Positions 1-8,783 of a DNA stretch of 44,289 bases are shown here, in pieces (position 1 is the first letter of the stretch; the number at the start of each line of letters is the position of its first letter). A model generated the notes under the pieces. That model had not been told where the DNA came from and searched no databases. It saw only the letters and a list, made by a program, of their open reading frames with translations. The position numbers were made by a program, and so were the translations under genes. Origin of the DNA: UBA11891 sp965658355 (lineage in GTDB: Bacteria > Bacteroidota > Bacteroidia > Flavobacteriales > Flavobacteriaceae); NCBI GenBank assembly GCA_965658355.1, contig CBFHRX010000014.1:1-44289 (forward strand), written 5' to 3'.

Positions 1-1718
1 TAGCAGAATACAAGCAAGTAAAAATAGCCTCAGAGACGCTCTATATTTATGCCCCTTTGGCCCATAGAATAGGTCTGTATAATGTTAAAACTACCTTAGA
101 AGATCTCGGCTTTAAATACACAGAACCGCTTCATTATAACAAGATTAAAAATAATATTGAAGAGGATAAGGAGTTTCAAGATGCTTATATAGAATCGTTT
201 ACGAATCTTGTTCACGGAGCACTGGATAAAGAACTACTCAAATATGAAATAAAAGGGAGAAGTAAATCGATCTATTCGATTCACAAGAAAATGCTAAAGC
301 AGAATGTCCCTTTCAATCAAATATTTGACAAGTTTGCGATTCGAATTATCTACCAAGCGACTCCAGAACAAGAAAAGTTTATTGCATGGAAGATCTATTC
401 CATCTTAACAGATCACTTTGTACCCAATCCGACTCGGTTAAGAGACTGGATAACCGCCCCTAAATCTACAGGTTACGAAGCGCTGCATATCACTGTAATG
501 GGGCCTGAACAAAAATGGATTGAAGTACAAATCCGGTCCGAGAGAATGCACGAGATTGCAGAACGCGGCTATGCCGCACATTTTAAATACAAGCAAGGAG
601 AACAAAAGGAAATTGGAATCGAAACTTGGCTGGATCGACTGCAAGAAGTCTTGGAATCAAATAATACAGACGCAGTAGATTTTGTTCAGGATTTTAAGCT
701 CAATTTATACGCTAAAGAAATTTTTGTTTTTACCCCAAAGGGAGAACTTAAATCACTTCCCAAAGGGGCTACCGCCCTTGATTTTGCTTTTCATGTTCAC
801 ACAGAGGTAGGCATTAAGACAAGAGGCGCTAGAGTCAATAATAAATTAGTCCCGCTGAGTTATAAGTTAAAAAGTGGCGATCATGTTGATATAATCACAT
901 CAGAAAATGTAAAACCTACTCCTAACTGGATTGACTTTGTTATAACCTCAAGGGCACGAGCCAAGATTAAAGCTTCCCTAAACGATGAAAAAAAGAGAAT
1001 CGCAGCCGAAGGCAAAGAATCCTTACGTCGAAAACTAAAGCACCTAAAGGTGAGCATGGACGACAAGTGCTTGCGGTATATGGTCCGCTATTTTAAAGTA
1101 AATACCACCCAAGATTTATTTTATAAAGTCGGTATGGGCACTATCACAAATAAAGAAATAAAGACGTATGCTAGTGATTATACCAACACCCTACTTACCT
1201 TCTTTAAAAAACGAATTCGAAATTTCCAGAAAAGAACCGGACAGCTAAAAGAAATAAAAGAAATCCCTACTTATGACAAACTTGTTTTTGGAAAGGATAA
1301 AGAAACGCTTGCCTATACCTTTTCGAAATGCTGCAATCCGATTCCAGGAGATCCTGTATTTGGATTTGTGACCGTGGGAGAGGGAATTAAAGTACACCAA
1401 AAAGAGTGCCCAAATGCCATTGCTCTAAATGCCAATTATGCCTACAGAATCATTGATGCGCGCTGGATAGACTCTACTGCAGAAGAATATGCTGCCAATC
1501 TTACACTAACAGGAATTGATAATTTGGGGCTCGTAAATGAAGTCACACAATTGATCTCCAATGCGATGCACGTGAACATTAGTAAACTATCATTCGAAGC
1601 AAACGATGGTGTTTTTGAAGGCAGAATAAGTGTCCGTGTTAAAAACAAAAACATTCTGGAAAAACTTGTCGATAGATTAAAGAAGCTACAAGGAATCGAA
1701 AAAGTGCAACGGGATTAA
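1..1718 (+). CDS. relA/spoT: Rel/SpoT-family (p)ppGpp synthetase/hydrolase, 5'-truncated by the window
   Basis: Makes and probably degrades the alarmone (p)ppGpp in the cytoplasm, linking starvation to growth control. The frame is open from base 3 and reads through the edge, so the N-terminal HD hydrolase domain lies outside; an internal TTG at 57 is not the real start. Visible in order: the synthetase domain (about 250-600) with GRSKSIYSIHKKM, an FDKFAIRI stretch supplying the metal-binding Asp, the GYEALH nucleotide-stacking segment and EVQIRSERMH with the catalytic Glu; the TGS domain (about 720-900); a conserved-cysteine segment KCCNPIPGD (about 1325-1430); and a C-terminal ACT domain (about 1480-1715). 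Flavobacteria usually have one bifunctional enzyme of this type, which is why I call it Rel/SpoT, but hydrolase activity cannot be judged here. The fur-like gene follows after 24 bases. Confidence 0.95.
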   Translation, partial: AEYKQVKIASETLYIYAPLAHRIGLYNVKTTLEDLGFKYTEPLHYNKIKNNIEEDKEFQDAYIESFTNLVHGALDKELLKYEIKGRSKSIYSIHKKMLKQNVPFNQIFDKFAIRIIYQATPEQEKFIAWKIYSILTDHFVPNPTRLRDWITAPKSTGYEALHITVMGPEQKWIEVQIRSERMHEIAERGYAAHFKYKQGEQKEIGIETWLDRLQEVLESNNTDAVDFVQDFKLNLYAKEIFVFTPKGELKSLPKGATALDFAFHVHTEVGIKTRGARVNNKLVPLSYKLKSGDHVDIITSENVKPTPNWIDFVITSRARAKIKASLNDEKKRIAAEGKESLRRKLKHLKVSMDDKCLRYMVRYFKVNTTQDLFYKVGMGTITNKEIKTYASDYTNTLLTFFKKRIRNFQKRTGQLKEIKEIPTYDKLVFGKDKETLAYTFSKCCNPIPGDPVFGFVTVGEGIKVHQKECPNAIALNANYAYRIIDARWIDSTAEEYAANLTLTGIDNLGLVNEVTQLISNAMHVNISKLSFEANDGVFEGRISVRVKNKNILEKLVDRLKKLQGIEKVQRD

Positions 1719-1729
1719 ATCAGATAATT

Positions 1730-1737
1730 TATATTTG
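1730..1737 (+). promoter_or_regulatory. Predicted -7 box (TATATTTG) of the Fur-family gene
   Basis: An exact match to the Bacteroidota -7 consensus TAnnTTTG lies in the short gap after the rel/spoT stop. Only 5 bases separate it from the ATG at 1743, so the transcript would have almost no leader. No TTG -33 element is evident at the usual distance. Confidence 0.5.
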
Positions 1738-1742
1738 CTCTT

Positions 1743-2201
1743 ATGACGACGGACTCAAAAAATCCACAAGAAATTGTAAAAGAAGTTTTTGTAAACTTCC
1801 TCAATTTACAGGGGCATCGGAAAACACCCGAGCGCTTTGCTATTCTGTATGAGATTTATGACAGTCAAGAACATTTTGATATTGAGTCCCTTTACCTAAA
1901 AATGAAAAACAAAAACTATCGTGTTAGTAGAGCTACCCTCTACAATACCATAGAATTGTTATTAGACTGTGGCTTGGTTCGCAAACATCAATTCGGCGGG
2001 TCCAATCAATCCCATTATGAAAAGTCTTATTTTGACCGACAACACGACCATGTAATACTGACCGACTCTGGTGACGTAAAAGAATTTTGTGATCCGAGGA
2101 TACAACAAATTAAAAAAACGATTGAGGAAATTTTTAATATCGATATTCACAGCCATTCTTTATACTTTTACGGCACCCAAAAAAAAGACACATCAAATTA
2201 G
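1743..2201 (+). CDS. Fur-family metal-responsive transcriptional regulator
   Basis: A 152-residue DNA-binding repressor of the Fur superfamily. The N-terminal winged helix is visible, with recognition helix RVSRATLYNTIELL around residues 60-73. The dimerisation/metal domain has the HDH motif near residue 101, EFCDPRI near 115 and an HSH pair near the C-terminus. These histidines and acids are the family's regulatory metal ligands. The CxxC pairs that bind structural zinc in E. coli Fur are missing: the positions after HDH read LTDSG, with one lone Cys. Whether it senses iron, zinc, manganese or peroxide (Fur, Zur, Mur, PerR) cannot be decided from sequence. It is followed after 12 bases by purA, probably on the same transcript. 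Confidence 0.9.
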   Translation: MTTDSKNPQEIVKEVFVNFLNLQGHRKTPERFAILYEIYDSQEHFDIESLYLKMKNKNYRVSRATLYNTIELLLDCGLVRKHQFGGSNQSHYEKSYFDRQHDHVILTDSGDVKEFCDPRIQQIKKTIEEIFNIDIHSHSLYFYGTQKKDTSN

Positions 2202-2213
2202 CACGATAGCTGT

Positions 2214-3482
2214 ATGGTAGATTTATTACTCGGGCTCCAATGGGGAGACGAGGGAAAAGGAAAAATCGTTGACGTTCTCACTAAGTCTTACGATATTATT
2301 GCCCGTTTTCAAGGAGGACCCAATGCGGGTCATACACTTGAGTTTGAAGGACACAAACATGTGTTACACACAATCCCATCCGGTATTTTTCATCCTACAG
2401 CGATCAACCTTATTGGCAATGGTGTTGTTATTGATCCCGTCATATTCAAAAAAGAGATACAGGGCTTGTCTGGTTTCAATATCGATTTTGGACAAAAACT
2501 CATGATCTCAAAGAAAGCGCATTTAATACTCCCCACACACCGCCTTTTAGATGCTGCCTCAGAAACATCAAAAGGAAAAGCAAAAATTGGTTCTACCCTC
2601 AAAGGAATTGGCCCTACTTATATGGATAAGACAGGTCGCAATGGAATTCGAGTAGGTGATATTTTAGCCGATAATTGGACGGACAGATACCAAGCGATTG
2701 TTAAAAAACACACTCGGCTACTAGCCAATTATGAGGTATCACTTGAATACGATTTAAAAGATCTTGAAGCGGAATTTTTTAGCAGTTTAGAAACTCTCAA
2801 AATGTGTCAAATTGTCGATAGTGAAAATTATTTGCATCAGGCACAAAGAGCTGGAAAGAAAATTTTAGCAGAAGGAGCTCAAGGATCGCTATTAGATGTT
2901 GATTTTGGAACCTACCCTTTTGTAACCTCTTCTACAACTACTGCTGCAGGAGCCTGTACTGGGCTTGGCATTGCTCCGAATACAGTCAAAGAAGTGTTCG
3001 GAATATTCAAAGCCTATACAACACGTGTGGGCAGTGGCCCATTTCCTACCGAGCTATTTGATGAAAATGGGGAGCGTATGGGGAAAATTGGAAACGAGTT
3101 TGGTGCCACTACAGGAAGGGCGAGACGCTGCGGCTGGTTGGACTTAGTAGCACTCAAATACGCGATACGAATCAACGGAGTCACACAGCTTATGATGATG
3201 AAAGGAGATGTCTTATCAGGCTTTGACACCCTTAAAGTATGCACTGGCTATGAAACCTCAGAAGGCCCTATTGCACATTTGCCATTCGATCTGTCAGACC
3301 CTTCCATTAAACCCATTTGGAAGACTATTAAAGGCTGGAATGAAGACCTGACAAAAATGACAAAAGAAGCGGAATTTCCCGCCAATTTTCAAGCCTATAT
3401 AGACTATCTTGAAGCGGAATTAGAGACCCCCATTAAAATTGTATCTGTAGGGCCAGATCGTAAACAAACAATATTTCGGTAA
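2214..3482 (+). CDS. purA: Adenylosuccinate synthetase
   Basis: Catalyses GTP-dependent condensation of IMP with aspartate to adenylosuccinate, the first committed step to AMP, in the cytoplasm. At 422 residues it is full length. Family motifs are all present: WGDEGKGK near residue 10 (P-loop equivalent), GGPNAGHT near 37, GIGPTYMDKTGRNGIRVGD near 126, the EGAQG...DFGTYPFVTSS segment near 220, VGSGPFPTE near 269, and GATTGRARRCGW near 292. It ends with a VGPDRKQTI segment. Start: the ATG gives the classic short N-terminus immediately before GLQWGDEGKGK. It lies 12 bases after the Fur-family gene and 10 bases before the OstA-like gene, so these look co-transcribed. Confidence 0.98.
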   Translation: MVDLLLGLQWGDEGKGKIVDVLTKSYDIIARFQGGPNAGHTLEFEGHKHVLHTIPSGIFHPTAINLIGNGVVIDPVIFKKEIQGLSGFNIDFGQKLMISKKAHLILPTHRLLDAASETSKGKAKIGSTLKGIGPTYMDKTGRNGIRVGDILADNWTDRYQAIVKKHTRLLANYEVSLEYDLKDLEAEFFSSLETLKMCQIVDSENYLHQAQRAGKKILAEGAQGSLLDVDFGTYPFVTSSTTTAAGACTGLGIAPNTVKEVFGIFKAYTTRVGSGPFPTELFDENGERMGKIGNEFGATTGRARRCGWLDLVALKYAIRINGVTQLMMMKGDVLSGFDTLKVCTGYETSEGPIAHLPFDLSDPSIKPIWKTIKGWNEDLTKMTKEAEFPANFQAYIDYLEAELETPIKIVSVGPDRKQTIFR

Positions 3483-3492
3483 GTAAAATTGT

Positions 3493-5139
3493 ATGAAACT
3501 TCTGTTTCATTTTGGATGGTGCTTTCTTGCTTGCTCAACACTCTGGGCACAGGAATCCAAAATCATTGAAATCCAAAAAGCTGGAAGTTCTCAACAAGAC
3601 GAAATCCAATTTCCAGGAGCTACTATCTTATTAAAAGACAAGACCCAAAAGGTGCATCTTTTTCATGAAGGGGCCTTAATTGTTTCGGACAGAGCCTACT
3701 TCTACGGAAAACGAAATTTCTTCAAAGCACAGGGGGAGGTTGTTTTTACCCAAGGTGACAGCCTTAAAATGACCTGTCAATATATTGAATATGAAGGCGA
3801 AACGCGTAAAGCGAAGGCCTGGGGGAATGTCATTTTGAAACGCCCTGATATGACATTAGAAACGGACACATTATACCTTGACCGAATTGCCAACAAAGCG
3901 TTTTACAACACCCCAGGGAAAATTATTGATGAAGAAAGTACCCTTACAAGCAAGCGAGGTATTTATTTCATGGAAAACAAAAAATACCGCTTTTTGAATG
4001 ATGTGAAAATCAAAAATCCTGAATACAAAGTCAATGCTCAGCAACTCGACTATTTCACAGAACTGGACTATGCCTATTTTTATGGCCCCACTACGATTGA
4101 AGGGGAAGAATATACCATTGTCAGTGAAAGAGGTTTTTATAATATGAAAGCCCAAAAGGGAAATTTTGAAAAAAATGCACGTATTTATTATGACGGGAAA
4201 ATCATCAGTGGAGATAGTTTGTATTTTGAAAATGAAAAAGAATATGCTGCCGGCACCAACCGAGTAAGCATACTGGACACCTTGAATCAGTCTTTGATTC
4301 AAGGGCATTATGGTGAAATCTTCAAAGCGAAAGATTCTGCTATTATTACCCGAAGAGCTGTTGCAACCAATATCATTGAAAATGATTCCCTTTTTATACA
4401 TGCAGACACTTTAGTGGCTACGGGACCCGATACCGCGAGAGTTCTACGCGGATTTTACGATGTCAGGATTCTAAAATCGGACATGCGTGCGAAGTCTGAT
4501 TCTATCTATTTTAATGAAACTACCGGTGGGATTCGGTTGTTTAAAAGACCCTTTACCGAAAAAGAAAAACAGGTTTTTACGGAAAAAGACCTGACACAGC
4601 GAAACCCAGTTATGTGGTTTGGGAATAGTCAAATGTCTGGAAATGAAATTGAACTTCTTTCCAATCTTGATACTAAAAAATTGGATTCCCTTAAAATAAG
4701 AGGCAATGTATTTGTCATTGAAAAAGATACGATCAGCGAGGAGGGCTATAATCAAATAAAAGGAGGTCTTTTGAACGGCAGTTTTAAAGAAGGAGCCCTA
4801 GAGTCAATTTATGTAGAAAAAAACACCCAAGTCATCTATTATCTTTATTCAGATGAAGACAATGAATTAATAGGCATCAATAAAACCCTTTGCAGTGCCT
4901 TGGACATGAACATGGGGGAAAATGGGATTGAAGAAATAACTTTTTTAGTGAGCCCCGGTGGTGATGTTTTTCCTGAATTTCAAATCAACACAAACGAACG
5001 AACTTTTAAGGGCTTCCTGTGGCGTGACAAAGAACGTCCTCGAAGAAAAAGAGATTTATTTAGTGAGGAAGATTTGGAGCTGAGGCTCCCTAAAATTAGA
5101 GGCATTCCACTTCCAAAAGAATTTGACTCCTTAAAATGA
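3493..5139 (+). CDS. OstA-like (LptA/LptD N-terminal-like) envelope protein
   Basis: A 548-residue exported protein. The first about 20 residues form a signal peptide (hydrophobic core, then a WAQ cleavage-like end). The rest is beta-rich with repeated short units such as GEVVFTQGDSLKMTCQYIEYEG and WGNVILKRPDMTLETDTLYL, typical of OstA/LptA jellyroll repeats that shuttle or scaffold lipopolysaccharide across the periplasm. Several similar stretches recur over residues 40-330, suggesting repeated OstA modules. The C-terminus (from about 480) is charged and lacks an LptD-type barrel. A role in lipid A/LPS transport is inferred from the family; the exact partner is unknown. The stop overlaps the next gene's start (ATGA), indicating translational coupling. 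Confidence 0.85.
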   Translation: MKLLFHFGWCFLACSTLWAQESKIIEIQKAGSSQQDEIQFPGATILLKDKTQKVHLFHEGALIVSDRAYFYGKRNFFKAQGEVVFTQGDSLKMTCQYIEYEGETRKAKAWGNVILKRPDMTLETDTLYLDRIANKAFYNTPGKIIDEESTLTSKRGIYFMENKKYRFLNDVKIKNPEYKVNAQQLDYFTELDYAYFYGPTTIEGEEYTIVSERGFYNMKAQKGNFEKNARIYYDGKIISGDSLYFENEKEYAAGTNRVSILDTLNQSLIQGHYGEIFKAKDSAIITRRAVATNIIENDSLFIHADTLVATGPDTARVLRGFYDVRILKSDMRAKSDSIYFNETTGGIRLFKRPFTEKEKQVFTEKDLTQRNPVMWFGNSQMSGNEIELLSNLDTKKLDSLKIRGNVFVIEKDTISEEGYNQIKGGLLNGSFKEGALESIYVEKNTQVIYYLYSDEDNELIGINKTLCSALDMNMGENGIEEITFLVSPGGDVFPEFQINTNERTFKGFLWRDKERPRRKRDLFSEEDLELRLPKIRGIPLPKEFDSLK

Positions 5140-6317
5140 TGAAGGCAGATTTCTTAAAATACCAAGCAGCTACAGGGCCTACACCCCTTGCTATTGAAAT
5201 TTCAAAAGCAAAAGGAAGTTATATCTGGGATACAGCGGGTACTAAATATCTTGATTTTGTAGCAGGTGTTTCTGCCTGTAGTTTAGGACATCGCCACCCA
5301 AAGGTAACGCGTGCCATACGACGTCAAAGCCGAAAATACCTACATGTAATGGTCTATGGTGAATTTGCACAAGCACCGGCAGTCAACCTATCCAAACAGC
5401 TAATAGAAGCACTGCCCTCTCCATTGGAACAAGTATATCTAACCAATTCGGGCACAGAAGCCATTGAAGGTGCATTAAAGATGGCCAAGCGTTTTACAGG
5501 AAGGGAAGAATTAATAGGTGCCTTCAATTCCTACCACGGTAGCACCCATGGCTCCTTGAGTCTTACCGGCTATGAAGAACAAAAGAAAGGATACGGTCCT
5601 ATGCTACCAAAGGTTGATTTTATTCGGTTTAATTCTAGGGAAGACATTTCAAAAATAACCCGCAAAACAGCTGCTGTAATTCTGGAAACCATACAAGGTG
5701 GCGCTGGGTTTATCGTGCCCGAAAAAGGATATTTAGAAGCTGTTAGAAATCGATGTGATGAAGTAGGAGCCCTTTTGATATTAGATGAAATTCAACCTGG
5801 ATTTGGCCGAACAGGAAGTTTATTTGCGTTTATGCAAACCGAAATTATTCCAGATATTTTAGTTATTGGGAAAGGAATGGGTGGCGGCTTGCCCATCGGT
5901 GCTTTTGTCAGCAGTCACAAATTAATGAATTGTCTTACGGACCAACCCAAACTAGGCCATATTACCACATTTGGGGGGAATCCTTTGATCGCAGCTGCCG
6001 CAGAGGCTACATTAAGTACGCTATTAAACAGTACGCTAATGGCGGATATAGCAGAAAAAGAAGCGCTTTTTAGAACGGCACTACAACACCCTAAAATTCT
6101 GCATATAAAGGGTACTGGATTGATGCTAGCCCCAGTTTTTGAAAATGAAGAGACCGCCAATCAACTTGTTTTAAAATCTTTAGAAAAAGGGCTTATTCTG
6201 TTTTGGCTTCTATGGGAAAAAAGGGCAGTAAGAATCTCTCCTCCCCTTACTATTTCTAAAAGAGACATACAAAAAGGCTGTCGCATTATTCGAGACATAC
6301 TCGATACACTCCCCTAA
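5136..6317 (+). CDS. Class III pyridoxal-phosphate aminotransferase
   Basis: A 393-residue fold-type I PLP enzyme of the acetylornithine/ornithine/GABA aminotransferase class. Visible landmarks: NSGTEAIEGALKMAKRFTGR around residue 106, the Asp of LILDEIQPGFGRTG (around 213-226) that pairs with the PLP ring nitrogen, and the PLP lysine in VIGKGMGGGLPIGAF around residue 245. The substrate cannot be assigned: there are no neighbouring arginine or lysine genes, and the gene is instead coupled by a 4-base ATGA overlap to the OstA-like gene. A second ATG lies directly after the first, so the start could be 3 bases later. Acetylornithine aminotransferase is one possibility but not supported by context. 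Confidence 0.9.
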   Translation: MMKADFLKYQAATGPTPLAIEISKAKGSYIWDTAGTKYLDFVAGVSACSLGHRHPKVTRAIRRQSRKYLHVMVYGEFAQAPAVNLSKQLIEALPSPLEQVYLTNSGTEAIEGALKMAKRFTGREELIGAFNSYHGSTHGSLSLTGYEEQKKGYGPMLPKVDFIRFNSREDISKITRKTAAVILETIQGGAGFIVPEKGYLEAVRNRCDEVGALLILDEIQPGFGRTGSLFAFMQTEIIPDILVIGKGMGGGLPIGAFVSSHKLMNCLTDQPKLGHITTFGGNPLIAAAAEATLSTLLNSTLMADIAEKEALFRTALQHPKILHIKGTGLMLAPVFENEETANQLVLKSLEKGLILFWLLWEKRAVRISPPLTISKRDIQKGCRIIRDILDTLP

Positions 6318-6375
6318 AATGTTAATTATTTTGTTGAAAACAAAGACGCTATCCTGCTGCTTACAGAAGGCTTGT

Positions 6376-6390
6376 TCTCTAATTTAGAGA
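6376..6390. promoter_or_regulatory. Perfect 15-base palindrome upstream of the TPR gene
   Basis: TCTCTAA-T-TTAGAGA: two 7-base arms around one central base, ending 16 bases before the TPR gene's ATG. A one-base centre is too tight for an RNA hairpin, so a dimeric repressor operator is the more natural reading. It lies in the 89-base gap after the aminotransferase gene. Confidence 0.4.
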
Positions 6391-6406
6391 TAACAAACCA
6401 CTGTGT

Positions 6407-7762
6407 ATGTATAGTGACTTTTCCGATCCAGCAGACGCCTCAATCCAAAAATTTGAAAGGATGCTGAAAAGTGATAAAATTCACTTTTTTGATGCTCAAG
6501 AGTTCGAATCTATCATACAGCATTATTTAGACTTTGCTCAAAATAATATGGCCAAAAGAGCGCTTAAGCTTGGTTTGGAACAACATCCTAACAACATAGA
6601 ATTGCTACTTTTAAAAAGTGAGCTCCATATTTTCGAAACCGAATTAGATGCTGCCACTAGTATTTTGGATTTAGTGGATCAGCTTTGCCCTCAAAATGAA
6701 GAAGTCTATCTTCAAAGAGCAAATATTTATTCAAAAGAAAAAGAACATCACAAAGCCATTGCCATGCTCAACAGAGCGTTGCTACTAACAGAAGACCCCG
6801 TCGATATTTGGTCTTTAGTAGGAATGGAATACCTATTAGTAGAAAATTTTGAAGCGGCTTCTAAGTATTTTAAGCTTTGCCTTAAAGAATCCCCCTTGGA
6901 CTATCAATCCCTCTATAATATCCTGTATTGCTTTGAGCAACTGGATACTACCGAAGCTGCGATCGAAGTTTTAAATGAAGTGTTGGAAGCCCAGCCTTAT
7001 TGTGAAGTTGCCTGGCACCAATTGGGTAAAATTTACACCCAAACGGAACGCTATAAAGAGGCCCTTTCTGCATACGAGTTTGCCATCATAAGCGATGACA
7101 CATTTACGGGTGCTTATGTAGAAAAAGGGAAGCTCTTAGAAAAAATGGGACGCCTAAATGAAGCGATTGAAAATTATCAAATCGCAATGCAAACAAGTGA
7201 TCCCGGTAGCTATGCCTACCATCGTATTGGCATGTGCCATTTGGAACTCGGAAACAAACAACTGGGGATTAACTTCCTGAAAGAATCCATCCATTTAGAA
7301 CCTCAATTTGAGAAATCCTGGTTGGGATTGATTGGCTTTTACATAAAAGAAGGCATCCCTGAAAAAGCCTTGTACTATTGTAAAAAAGGCTTACAAGCAA
7401 ACGAAGACAGTATTCAATTGTGGAAAAAAAATGGGGAAATCCATTTTGAACTCACACAGTATTCCGAAGCCGATTATGCATTTGAAAATACAGTCTCTCT
7501 CGGAAATTTTGAGCTGGATACTTGGACTCTCTGGATCGATGCTTTATTGCATCTTAGAGAATGGAATAAGGCTTTAAAGGTAGGACTACAAGCTCGGGAA
7601 TTCTACCCCGAGGCGCCAACAATCGCTATCCGTATATCGGGCTGTTACAATAAATTGGGTAAAAAAGACGAAAGTCAGTATTTCCAGAATATATTTTCAA
7701 ACAACCAATCCCTGATGGCTGAAATGGCCTACTTTTTTCCGAATCTCGCTCCAAAGTCCTAA
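6407..7762 (+). CDS. Tetratricopeptide-repeat protein
   Basis: A 451-residue soluble protein made almost entirely of TPR units, with no signal peptide or membrane segment. Repeats with the TPR pattern of W/L-G-Y-A-F-A-P positions are easy to see from about residue 40 on, for example the ones containing AWHQLGKIYTQTERYKEAL, AYVEKGKLLEKMGRLNEAI and AYHRIGMCHLELGNKQLG between about 205 and 300. I count roughly ten units. TPR solenoids bind other proteins; the partner is not evident. The gene stands between an aminotransferase and the DUF368 pair, with its own upstream gap of 89 bases containing a palindrome, so it probably starts a transcription unit. Confidence 0.88.
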   Translation: MYSDFSDPADASIQKFERMLKSDKIHFFDAQEFESIIQHYLDFAQNNMAKRALKLGLEQHPNNIELLLLKSELHIFETELDAATSILDLVDQLCPQNEEVYLQRANIYSKEKEHHKAIAMLNRALLLTEDPVDIWSLVGMEYLLVENFEAASKYFKLCLKESPLDYQSLYNILYCFEQLDTTEAAIEVLNEVLEAQPYCEVAWHQLGKIYTQTERYKEALSAYEFAIISDDTFTGAYVEKGKLLEKMGRLNEAIENYQIAMQTSDPGSYAYHRIGMCHLELGNKQLGINFLKESIHLEPQFEKSWLGLIGFYIKEGIPEKALYYCKKGLQANEDSIQLWKKNGEIHFELTQYSEADYAFENTVSLGNFELDTWTLWIDALLHLREWNKALKVGLQAREFYPEAPTIAIRISGCYNKLGKKDESQYFQNIFSNNQSLMAEMAYFFPNLAPKS

Positions 7763-7792
7763 ACTTCAAAAATCGTAGGAAAAATTAATACC

Positions 7793-7800
7793 TACCTTTA
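7793..7800 (+). promoter_or_regulatory. Possible -7 box (TACCTTTA) of the DUF368 pair
   Basis: One mismatch from TAnnTTTG, 17 bases before the TTG start at 7818, in a 55-base gap after the TPR gene. Weak on its own. Confidence 0.25.
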
Positions 7801-7817
7801 TCCCAAAAGAATTTAAA

Positions 7818-8783
7818 TTGAGTAGATACGTACTACTGTATTGCAAAGGAATGTTAATGGGATTAGCCGATTTAGTCCCAGGAGTATCAGGGGGGACTAT
7901 TGCTCTTATATCTGGCATCTACAAAGAATTTATCGAAAGTCTTCATGGAGTGCATCCCAAATTAATTAAAGTGTTATTAAAAGATGGGATTGTCGCTTTT
8001 TGGAAAGCGTGCAATGGGGCTTTTTTATTGAGTGTCTTCTTAGGCATCATCAGCAGTGTCCTTCTATTTTCTTCCTTAATTGGACAACTACTTGAATTTT
8101 ATCCCATTTTATTATTTTCCTTTTTCCAGGGAATATTGGTCGCTAGCATTGTGGTATTGCGAAAACAAGTCTCGCACTGGAATAGTTCCAATTTAGGGTT
8201 TCTTTTTGCAGGCGTACTCCTCTCTTTTTTTACAACACAATTAACCCCCTCTTCTGGAGCAATAGATCCAGAATATCTTTTTTTGTGTGGCTTTGTAGCC
8301 ATCAGTGCCATGATCTTACCAGGGCTCTCGGGGGCCTACATCCTTCTCGTTATGGGGGCCTATTCAAGTATTTTGAATTTGGTCAAAGAAGCGAAAAACA
8401 CCCTTCTTGATAGGGGAGCGTATTCAGCAGCTGAGGCATTTGATATTTACGGTCAGTTAATGCTTTTTATAGCTGGGATAGTTGTTGGCCTATTAACTTT
8501 TTCACGTGTTTTACGTTGGCTTTTACATCACTACTACACACAGACACTTGCTCTCTTAATCGGCTTGATGATCGGTGCACTTCATAAGATATGGCCTTGG
8601 CAGACCCTAGAAGTATTGTCTTTGGAAAACAAAACGAAAACACTCTATTCAGCTGTTTGGCCTACCCACTACCAAGGGGATTCCCAATGGGTTTTTGCCG
8701 TACTTCTCTTTGTTCTTGGAGCGGGTATATTATTGTTTTTAGAAAGACTCAAAGACAGATTTAGTCCGGGTGAAAAAACGTAA
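7818..8783 (+). CDS. DUF368 membrane protein, polyprenyl-phosphate transporter family (first copy)
   Basis: A 321-residue multi-pass inner-membrane protein. It has the two DUF368 signature loops in pseudo-repeat: GLADLVPGVSGGTIALISG around residues 15-33 and LPGLSGAYILLVMGAY around 169-184, each next to hydrophobic helices; about eight to nine membrane segments can be drawn. DUF368 proteins (PopT) have been reported to return undecaprenyl phosphate, the lipid carrier of wall and O-antigen synthesis, across the membrane. The start is a TTG at 7818, chosen because SRYVLLYCKGMLMG precedes the signature at the usual distance; ATGs at 7851 and 7857 would cut into it. It overlaps the second copy by 14 bases. 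Confidence 0.88.
   Translation: MSRYVLLYCKGMLMGLADLVPGVSGGTIALISGIYKEFIESLHGVHPKLIKVLLKDGIVAFWKACNGAFLLSVFLGIISSVLLFSSLIGQLLEFYPILLFSFFQGILVASIVVLRKQVSHWNSSNLGFLFAGVLLSFFTTQLTPSSGAIDPEYLFLCGFVAISAMILPGLSGAYILLVMGAYSSILNLVKEAKNTLLDRGAYSAAEAFDIYGQLMLFIAGIVVGLLTFSRVLRWLLHHYYTQTLALLIGLMIGALHKIWPWQTLEVLSLENKTKTLYSAVWPTHYQGDSQWVFAVLLFVLGAGILLFLERLKDRFSPGEKT

Noticed and set aside
3871..4401. A 176-codon open frame on the minus strand inside the OstA-like gene
   Set aside because: Composition is phenylalanine- and isoleucine-rich, as expected from the complement of AT-rich coding sequence; no family motif, and the plus-strand gene is intact.
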